Shown here: in pieces, positions 58,922-64,000 of the stretch
Layout: each line of letters opens with the position of its first letter
Position numbering within the stretch: the stretch's first letter is position 1
Notes under the pieces: generated by a model
What the model saw: the letters and a program-made list of their open reading frames with translations, nothing else
Database searches by the model: none
What the model was told of the DNA's origin: nothing
NCBI GenBank assembly: GCA_012103535.1
Contig: WLWQ01000001.1
Span: 496,001 to 560,000 of the forward strand
DNA: 64,000 bases
Direction of reading: 5' to 3'
Origin: Pseudomonadales bacterium
GTDB lineage: Bacteria; Pseudomonadota; Gammaproteobacteria; Pseudomonadales; Pseudohongiellaceae
Program-made: the position numbers and the translations under genes

Positions 58922-58940
58922 AGAGCAAGCCGTGTGCCAA
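58922..58940 (-). promoter_or_regulatory. Sigma-54 promoter of the flgBCDEFGHIJKL operon
   Basis: The minus strand reads TTGGCACACGGCTTGCTCT: -24 TGGCAC and -12 TTGCT with GG and GC exactly 12 bases apart, matching the TGGCACG-N4-TTGC consensus. Transcription should begin near 58914, 72 bases upstream of ATG 58842. This agrees with the FleQ-dependent class of flagellar genes in Pseudomonas. Confidence 0.88.
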
Positions 58941-58988
58941 CTACCGCTGGTGCTCGGAAAAGAGAGTGTTTCGGGATCTCAAGGGCAA

Positions 58989-59014
58989 AAAACCGGCAAT
59001 CCGTTTCCGGTTTT
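58989..59014. repeat. AAAACCGG-N10-CCGGTTTT inverted repeat
   Basis: Perfect 8-bp arms around a 10-base spacer between flgB and flgA. With the T-run it could act as an intrinsic terminator-like hairpin in the plus direction or be an operator. Position midway between divergent promoters suggests regulation. Confidence 0.5.
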
Positions 59015-59054
59015 GAGGAGATGATGGGAGAGAATTGCCGCTTTAGTTAGGGCC

Positions 59055-59096
59055 GCGAATTCATAAGAAATTTCTTCGGCATTTTATGAAATTCGC
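59055..59096. repeat. Inverted repeat GCGAATTCATAA ... TTATGAAATTCGC
   Basis: Arms at 59055-59066 and 59084-59096 are complementary along 12 bases with a single unpaired A. They lie 57 bases upstream of the flgA start, where a repressor or activator of flgA might bind. It has an AT-rich core and no following T-run, so it is not a terminator. Confidence 0.45.
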
Positions 59097-59152
59097 ACCT
59101 ACACTCTTTAATAAATACGCTATTTAGCGGAATGCACTACAAGGATTGGTGT

Positions 59153-59872
59153 ATGAAAAATCGATCGGACGCATTTCTCCTCGGATTTTTAGTCTTCTTT
59201 GCCGTCGCGCTAATGCCAAAAACATTCGCAGCAACGGATCCCCACAGCGAATTGCGCAATCTCGTCAATCAGTATCTGGAAGATCTGCATGACAATGGCC
59301 TCAATCAACAATCCCGAATCGAAGTTTCTGTGGGATATATTGATCCCCGCTTGCGCTTACCCACCTGTGATCAGGAATTAGAGCTAAGTCTGAATGGCAG
59401 TCAGCGGGCTGTAGGGAAAATTCAGGTTCAGGTGCAGTGCAATGGCGTGGCACCCTGGCGCAAATTTGTTCCAGCCGAGGTAAAGGTATATCAAGCAATT
59501 CTCGTGGCCAGTTCAAATTTGCCTCGCGGCACCCTGATTGATACTCACCATTTCTCGGTGATGGAAACCGACGTCGCCACCTTACGCCGAACCCCGATTC
59601 TGAACCCAGAATCAGCCCTGGACATGGAGTTGAAGTATTCGCTAACGGCTGGTACCGCGATTTCTCAGGAGATCTTGCAACGACCCAAAGTCATTAAACG
59701 GGGAGACCTTGTTCAGCTCATTGCAGAGACCGAAGCGCTGCTCATTAGACAGCAGGGAGAGGCCCTGCAGGACGGCGAAGTAGGCAAGACAATTAATGTC
59801 CGGAACAACAGTTCAAACCTGACTGTACAGGCAACTGTGGTTTCTGCAGGAAGAGTAAAAATTCAATTATAA
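59153..59872 (+). CDS. flgA: Flagellar P-ring assembly chaperone FlgA
   Basis: 239 aa from ATG 59153 (AAGGA at 59141-59145); an upstream ATG at 59132 would add seven residues before the signal peptide and is less likely. Signal peptide about residues 1-27 (FLVFFAVALMPKTFA). The C-terminal SAF domain has NLPRGTLIDTHHFSVMETDV, AGTAISQEILQRPKVIKRGD and ends VQATVVSAGRVKIQL, all typical of FlgA, which chaperones FlgI for P-ring formation. Normal length. Divergent from flgB. Confidence 0.93.
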   Translation: MKNRSDAFLLGFLVFFAVALMPKTFAATDPHSELRNLVNQYLEDLHDNGLNQQSRIEVSVGYIDPRLRLPTCDQELELSLNGSQRAVGKIQVQVQCNGVAPWRKFVPAEVKVYQAILVASSNLPRGTLIDTHHFSVMETDVATLRRTPILNPESALDMELKYSLTAGTAISQEILQRPKVIKRGDLVQLIAETEALLIRQQGEALQDGEVGKTINVRNNSSNLTVQATVVSAGRVKIQL

Positions 59873-60185
59873 CAATATGTTATAGAAATAAATTAATGTT
59901 AGGTAATGTTATAACTCAGCTTTATAAAGAAAGCGCAAAGTTTGAACTAAATCGACTTAAAGATATCGAAATTCTAGTCGTTATAATTTAGACCCGCTGC
60001 GCTTGGGCCTGGCTAATCTGGCGCTATTTACTTAGATTTACAGGTGCCTAAAACCATAAGGCTGAGTAGCTGGAGCACACAACGGTTGTGCAAACTTAGG
60101 GAATAGAAGCATGCTTGCATGCTCGTAGTTGCATTTTTAATGCAAGTAAATTGAAGCATTTGGACGCATAGGAAGTGTTGTAGCA
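59873..60185. other. flgA-flgM intergenic region
   Basis: 313 bases. A possible sigma-28 promoter (TAAA at 59958-59961, 15-base spacer, GTCGTTAT at 59977-59984) lies about 200 bases before flgM. Short hairpins, CACAACGGTTGTG (60078-60090) and TTGCAT-TTTTA-ATGCAA (60129-60145), occur in the leader. No gene is evident. Confidence 0.5.
59958..59984 (+). promoter_or_regulatory. Weak sigma-28 promoter candidate for flgMN
   Basis: TAAA (59958-59961), exactly 15 bases, then GTCGTTAT (59977-59984), compared with consensus TAAA-N15-GCCGATAA. The spacer is ideal, but the -10 matches only 5 of 8. FlgM is commonly sigma-28 controlled. A leader of about 190 bases would result. Confidence 0.3.
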
Positions 60186-60500
60186 GTGAATAAGATAGGC
60201 CCAAATACTACTCAAACCCCTCCTGAAAACAGGAACGCCAAGAATAGCGTAGTCTCCAGCATCGGTGGGCAGCGTCGCTCGGTTTCTCAATCCCAAGCGA
60301 CTCCCTCCAAAGATACGGTTGCCTTTAGTAATCAAGCAATCGACATGAATGTGCTCGAATCTCGCATTAAGCAGCTACCAGATATAGACGCTGCCCGCGT
60401 AGTCGAACTGCACAATCGCATAATGGCTGGCGAGTATGAAATTGATTCCGAGCGACTCGCAGGCAAGATTCTTGACTTGGAATCCTCGATTGATTCTTAG
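60186..60500 (+). CDS. flgM: Anti-sigma-28 factor FlgM
   Basis: 104 aa, GTG start at 60186. The C-terminal half (about 50-100) has NQAIDMNVLESRIKQLPDID, AARVVELHNRIMAGEYEIDS and ERLAGKILDLESS, which is the FlgM sigma-28-binding helix pattern. The first half is polar and disordered, as in the family. FlgM blocks sigma-28 until it is exported through a completed hook, so the unusual hook here affects its timing only through the export gate. It overlaps flgN by one base. Confidence 0.9.
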   Translation: MNKIGPNTTQTPPENRNAKNSVVSSIGGQRRSVSQSQATPSKDTVAFSNQAIDMNVLESRIKQLPDIDAARVVELHNRIMAGEYEIDSERLAGKILDLESSIDS

Positions 60501-60979
60501 TGTCTCAATATTTAACCCTTCTTAAGCTAATTCAGGCTGAATATAGACTGGGGCTGACTCTCCAGGATTGTTTGGTTAATGAAAGACAACAGCTGGAATC
60601 CCAGGATCTAGCGCTGTTGCAGATTTCTTTGTGCAAAAAAGCCGAGCTGCTGACGGAAATCGAAGCAGCGAGGGAAACGCGGAATGCGTATTTAGCCAGA
60701 ATTGGCGTTGTGGCGAATCCGGAAGAGCTGATTGTTCATCTGGAGAAACTCGAAGATTCCTCCGCTACCGCCTGCGTTGAAGCCTTGCAAGAATGTCAGG
60801 AAAGTTTCAATTTATCCAAAAAATACAATGAGTTAAATGGTTTACTTATTGTGAACTCAAGAAAACGCAATGCCCATAAGCTGGACATCCTCAAAGGCGT
60901 TCACGAAGAGCAGAAAATTTACAATGCCAGGGGCCAGACCTCCCCTGCAGGCTCTCAGCATTCCAGAAAATTAGCCTAA
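60500..60979 (+). CDS. flgN: Flagellar export chaperone FlgN
   Basis: 159 aa, GTG start at 60500, sharing the G of the flgM TAG stop. Long helices (SQYLTLLKLIQAEYRLGLTL, ALLQISLCKKAELLTEIEAA) and C-terminal YNELNGLLIVNSRKRNAHKL match FlgN, the chaperone of FlgK and FlgL. Its client FlgK is giant and, in this assembly, broken. In Pseudomonas a PilZ gene (flgZ) follows; here the convergent arsenosugar glycosyltransferase lies 2 bases on. Confidence 0.88.
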   Translation: MSQYLTLLKLIQAEYRLGLTLQDCLVNERQQLESQDLALLQISLCKKAELLTEIEAARETRNAYLARIGVVANPEELIVHLEKLEDSSATACVEALQECQESFNLSKKYNELNGLLIVNSRKRNAHKLDILKGVHEEQKIYNARGQTSPAGSQHSRKLA

Positions 60980-60980
60980 G

Positions 60981-62351
60981 TCAGGCCTCGTCCCATCCAA
61001 GCGGCGGATTCAATGCCTCTAATCTGGGCAAATCTTCCGGTCGATCCACATCCCACAAGGTCTCCAAGACAGAGTAACTGAGATTTAGGGCCTCAATTCG
61101 GGCGACGGTCTGCTCGAATACTCGACTGGAACCCCAATCAATTCCAGTAAATAGAGCCGGATAGACAGCCCTCAAACCTATTAAGACGTAACCCCCATCT
61201 ACCGCAGGGCCCAGCACTACCTCACTGCCTTCGGCCAATTTCTCTAGAGCATTTTCCAGGTAGCTTGCATCGTAGCCGGGGCAGTCGGAACCGAGGATTA
61301 TTATGGAATTTACGCCCTGTTGTTCCAACGTGAGTGCCGCCGAGCGCGCCATTTTTTCTCCTAAATCTTCGCCTTCCTGAAGACATATATTCTTTTTATT
61401 ACAAAGAGTTAAAAAGAATTCATTAGAAACATCAGCAGAAACCCAGAGCTGCCAGGGAGCGAGCCTACTCGAATTCAGTAATGTGGCAACGCGAGACGTC
61501 ATTGCCTGGTGCAGAAGAAGACTCTTCTCTTCTCCCAATACCGGCTCTAATCGGGTTTTCACCTCTCCCAGGACAGGCGCTTTTGCGTACAGCAATATCC
61601 GGCTGCCGGGGTGGCGAAATCGCAGTTCTGCATTAATCCCTGCTTCTTTTTCACCAGCGTCGCCACTCTGGCTCGGGTAATAAAGCTTGGCGAGCGAAGC
61701 TGGACTCACGCCCAGAAAAAACAGTAGTCGCAGCCACCACATAAAAACAACTGTGCGCACAACACCATGCCTCTCCCAGCGCCGCGAAGAAGTAACAACA
61801 AAGGAATCAATAACGATCGGTTTGCGAATACGTCGTAGTGATTTACTCAAAGCAACGTCTTCCATTAATGGAAGTGCTGGAAACCCCTGCACTTGCTCAA
61901 ATAAGGCCTTAGTAACAAACAATGATTGGTCACCGGTGCATACTCGAGTTAGCGTCGCACGCTTGTTCATGTTCGAGCTAATGATTTTGAATGCCAGGGA
62001 CGACTTATCGAATTTTAAATTGAACCTCCCCCATTTGAGCTGGCTATCGCCAATGGCTTCATCGATTAGCACCTTGGCATTAGCCGGCAGAGTCGTATCG
62101 ATGTGCAAGAACAATAAGAGCTTGCCCTGCGCCAGTTCGGCTCCAGCGTTCATTTGCAGAGCTCTTCCAGATCCGCATTTGACAAGCTTGTCCACAAGCG
62201 GAGTTGCAAGGGCAACGGTAGCGTCGCTTGAGCCACCGTCTACCAGGATGATTTCACAGTTTTCGTCCCTAAGAGATTGCAGATGGGTTAGGCGATCAAC
62301 TACACACTCCTGTTCATCAAGAACTGGAATAATGATGGAGAGAGTATTCAC
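60981..62351 (-). CDS. Bifunctional glycosyltransferase, GT2 plus DUF2064 (arsenosugar-type)
   Basis: 456 aa from two modules that are separate genes in many bacteria. Residues about 1-230 are a family 2 glycosyltransferase (TIGR04283 type) with LSIIIPVLDEQECVVDRLTH, LVDGGSSDATV and the acceptor region LFLHIDTTLP and LMEDVALSKSLRRI. Residues about 245-456 are a DUF2064 (TIGR04282 type) nucleotidyl-sugar fold with RILLYAKAPVLGEVKTRLEP and LGSDCPGYDASYLENALE, VLGPAVDGGYVLIGL. Both families recur next to arsS in arsenosugar gene clusters, so this fused gene likely provides the glycosyl steps for the product. The link to arsS on the same strand, 16 bases away, supports it. Confidence 0.83.
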   Translation of the reverse strand: MNTLSIIIPVLDEQECVVDRLTHLQSLRDENCEIILVDGGSSDATVALATPLVDKLVKCGSGRALQMNAGAELAQGKLLLFLHIDTTLPANAKVLIDEAIGDSQLKWGRFNLKFDKSSLAFKIISSNMNKRATLTRVCTGDQSLFVTKALFEQVQGFPALPLMEDVALSKSLRRIRKPIVIDSFVVTSSRRWERHGVVRTVVFMWWLRLLFFLGVSPASLAKLYYPSQSGDAGEKEAGINAELRFRHPGSRILLYAKAPVLGEVKTRLEPVLGEEKSLLLHQAMTSRVATLLNSSRLAPWQLWVSADVSNEFFLTLCNKKNICLQEGEDLGEKMARSAALTLEQQGVNSIIILGSDCPGYDASYLENALEKLAEGSEVVLGPAVDGGYVLIGLRAVYPALFTGIDWGSSRVFEQTVARIEALNLSYSVLETLWDVDRPEDLPRLEALNPPLGWDEA

Positions 62352-62367
62352 AGATTAGGAGAGAGAA

Positions 62368-63330
62368 TTAACTTTCGAGCGCGCCGCCGCAACTGCTTCC
62401 CTGGCCTGCGGTACAACCAAAACAATGCTCACCGATAACAATGGGATTATTGGCAAGGTCTTGGTCGAGGAGATCGACCAGATGAGTTTTGGGCTTGCCC
62501 TGTGCAATTAATGGCATTTTTAACATCTGATTAAAATCACAATCATAAACATAACCTTGATAATCAATGCTAAGCAAATTGCGGCACATGACGGTATCTA
62601 AATTTTCTTCTCGGTAACTGTCTCGCAGTATGGTCATGTATTCCTGATACAGACCTTTTGAAAGCAGCATGCCGCCGAAGCGGCTAATGGGCATATTGGT
62701 AATCGTAAACAGTTGGTTAAACACGATGCCATGTTCGGCTTTTAGTTCTCGCTGGTAGTCCTCTTCCAATCCATCCTGCGCTGGCGGCAAATTTAAACCA
62801 TCCGGATTAAACACAAGATTTAACTGCTTATCATTATCAACACCGTAGCCGAGTGCGTTTAATTTTTTAAGCGCAGCAACGCTCTCCCAATAGACGTTTT
62901 TACCCCGTTGTTTTTCAACATTCTGTTCCATGTAACAAGGCAGAGAAGCTGTGACAGTGACCCCCTGCTCTGCCAAAAATTCAGCCATGTCTTCAAATCC
63001 TGGCTCTTCGAGAATAGTGAGATTACAACGATCGATAACTTCGATACCCGTTTTACGGGCTTCCCGTACCAGGTATTTAAAATGCTCATTTAACTCAGGT
63101 GCACCACCAGTGAGATCCAGGATTTTGACCGGATGTTTATGAATAAAATCCAGCACCAGCTCGATGCCCTCCCGGTCCATTTGTTCGGTCCGAGTTGGAC
63201 CAGCATTTACATGACAGTGCGTGCAGCTGAGATTGCACTTATAACCGAGGTTGACCTGAAGTGTTTCCAGCACACTTCGATTAATCGCAGGAAAATCTGT
63301 TTTTAGCAGTAAGGGGCGCGTATCAAGCAT
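62368..63330 (-). CDS. arsS: Arsenosugar biosynthesis radical SAM protein ArsS
   Basis: 320 aa. Radical SAM core with YKCNLSCTHCHVNAG (CxxxCxxC) near residues 30-45, DLTGGAPELNEHF (GGAPE variant of the GGE motif) and a C-terminal cysteine-rich segment ending CFGCTAGQGSSCGGALES, which fits an auxiliary Fe-S site (DUF3641). In ArsS families, this enzyme attaches a 5'-deoxyadenosyl-derived group to dimethylated arsenic. An arsM methyltransferase is not in the window. It lies 16 bases before the glycosyltransferase gene. Promoter region is gene-free on the left. Confidence 0.9.
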   Translation of the reverse strand: MLDTRPLLLKTDFPAINRSVLETLQVNLGYKCNLSCTHCHVNAGPTRTEQMDREGIELVLDFIHKHPVKILDLTGGAPELNEHFKYLVREARKTGIEVIDRCNLTILEEPGFEDMAEFLAEQGVTVTASLPCYMEQNVEKQRGKNVYWESVAALKKLNALGYGVDNDKQLNLVFNPDGLNLPPAQDGLEEDYQRELKAEHGIVFNQLFTITNMPISRFGGMLLSKGLYQEYMTILRDSYREENLDTVMCRNLLSIDYQGYVYDCDFNQMLKMPLIAQGKPKTHLVDLLDQDLANNPIVIGEHCFGCTAGQGSSCGGALES

Positions 63331-63758
63331 TCGTTCTTCTTCTTTTAAATAGCTGGCCCTGAGAAGACCTGTCTGGCACCCATTTTATGACAAGGGAGTA
63401 GCCAACGCATTGCTTTCCGTAGCAGCGAATTCCAACAGCCATTATGTGGCCTACTCTTGAAAAAGAGACTGCTAGACTTAGTAAAAACCGGCAAAAATTC
63501 AGGTATCGGCCGAGAATGTGATCTGGGACGCAACTTACTGAATTCCGTGGGATTAAGCTAAGATTAAGTGTAAAGAAAGGAAAATACCGAAAGATAGATT
63601 CGGTAAGGAAAATAGTGTGTTTCCGATCTTGTATTACAGGGGCTGTTGGTTTTTAATACGCGGCCGATATTAGCCGTAAGTACGCCGACAGCGGTTTATA
63701 GCAGGGAGCTGACGGCAGGAAGTATGTAATCTGCTGGTTGGCAGGTGGTAAAGCATAA
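63331..63758. other. Intergenic region upstream of arsS
   Basis: 428 bases between divergent genes. No clear promoter, RNA gene or hairpin terminator is seen. The 3' half contains AGGTGG (63743-63748), a possible Shine-Dalgarno for the gene at 63759. Confidence 0.5.
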
Positions 63759-63986
63759 GTGAATGCGAAGAATTTCTATATTGTAGCGACAGCTCCGAAC
63801 GAGCCGAGCCTTCAAGTCAAAATCTCAGGACCCTACCTGACCCAACAAGCTGCCCAAGCGGATTTAGCCGCAGCCATCGATGAAGCTGTGGATATTGATC
63901 CAAGCGCAAAAGACTACCAATACAGCATTTCTCACGTCGAAAGCCGCAAACCTGGTGTCATCCAGCACATGGCTGCGCACGCATAG
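63759..63986 (+). CDS. Small hypothetical protein, 75 aa
   Basis: I do not recognise the family. GTG start at 63759, with AGGTGG about 10 bases upstream. The sequence MNAKNFYIVATAPNEPSLQV looks beta-strand, followed by GPYLTQQAAQADLAAAIDEA, which looks like an amphipathic helix, and a polar end HVESRKPGVIQHMAAHA. No signal peptide or membrane segment. It is divergent from arsS and close to the right window edge, so its neighbours are unknown. It may be a real small gene, but the GTG start and lack of family leave doubt. Confidence 0.5.
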   Translation: MNAKNFYIVATAPNEPSLQVKISGPYLTQQAAQADLAAAIDEAVDIDPSAKDYQYSISHVESRKPGVIQHMAAHA

Positions 63987-64000
63987 TCTGATCTCAATCA

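Larger units (their letters stand above)
58843..59152. other. Divergent flgB/flgA intergenic region
   Basis: 310 bases with a sigma-54 promoter for flgB on the minus strand (58922-58940) and two inverted repeats. AAAACCGG-N10-CCGGTTTT lies at 58989-59014, and a longer one, GCGAATTCATAA against TTATGAAATTCGC, at 59055-59096. They lie between the two start sites and could be operators or terminator-like hairpins. No other gene. Confidence 0.6.

Noticed and set aside
63345..63533. 62-codon minus-strand frame upstream of arsS
   Set aside because: No family, basic and irregular composition, no good Shine-Dalgarno.

Overview
The window is a stretch of gammaproteobacterial chromosome. The gene order on the left (tusA-like, bepA-like, nadA, tRNA-Lys, queC, queE, cpoB, pal, tolBARQ, ruvBAC, yebC, aspS, then proS, yihY, arsC-like, wrbA, hda, DUF2066, purM, purN) closely follows the order I know from Pseudomonas, so a Pseudomonadales-related, probably aquatic, motile Gram-negative is the best guess. 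A genus cannot be named from the sequence alone. There are no rRNA operons, no CRISPR arrays and no insertion sequences.

Layout. 1-4.5 kb: partial PerM-type membrane protein, TusA-like protein, BepA-like periplasmic protease, NadA, and a small matrixin-like metallopeptidase next to tRNA-Lys(UUU). 4.7-15 kb: queuosine precursor genes queC/queE, the Tol-Pal envelope complex (cpoB, pal, tolB, tolA, tolR, tolQ), the Holliday junction genes ruvABC, yebC and aspS, all on the minus strand. 16-27 kb: an FmdB-type zinc ribbon protein, a long AT-rich spacer, an HU-like protein with a basic tail, proS, acyP, yihY, an ArsC-like protein, wrbA, DUF2069, hda, DUF2066, purM, purN and DUF3108. 27-61 kb: a large flagellar region with fleQ, fliS, fliD, flaG, flagellin, a two-component pair, a FemAB/GNAT-like protein, a degenerate SpsF-like protein, a FliT-like chaperone, then the flgBCDEFGHIJKL operon read right to left, and divergent flgA and flgMN. 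61-64 kb: a fused glycosyltransferase and the radical SAM enzyme ArsS (arsenosugar-type pathway), and one small unknown gene.

The most striking feature is that four proteins forming or capping the flagellar axis are two to three times their usual size: flagellin (1295 aa), cap FliD (1409 aa), hook FlgE (1204 aa) and junction protein FlgK (about 1341 aa if repaired). FlgL, FlgB, FlgC, FlgF, FlgG, FlgD and FlgJ have normal sizes. The conserved ends are kept, and the extra mass consists of many copies of one related beta-rich unit (an aliphatic strand ending in a D/N-G turn, then an I-x-L strand often followed by D/N-Y-S, a helix with I/V-Q/N-x-x-I-N/D, and two closing strands). One repeat family appears to have been inserted in parallel into filament, cap, hook and junction.

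A second striking point is that flgK is split by a frameshift at a tandem AATTT tract (47617-47630). Deleting one 5-bp unit restores one uninterrupted frame. This is an assembly error, a recent lesion, or a contingency (phase-variable) switch. Regulatory signals include an excellent sigma-54 promoter upstream of flgB, an inverted repeat upstream of fleQ, and weaker sigma-28 candidates upstream of flagellin and flgM.
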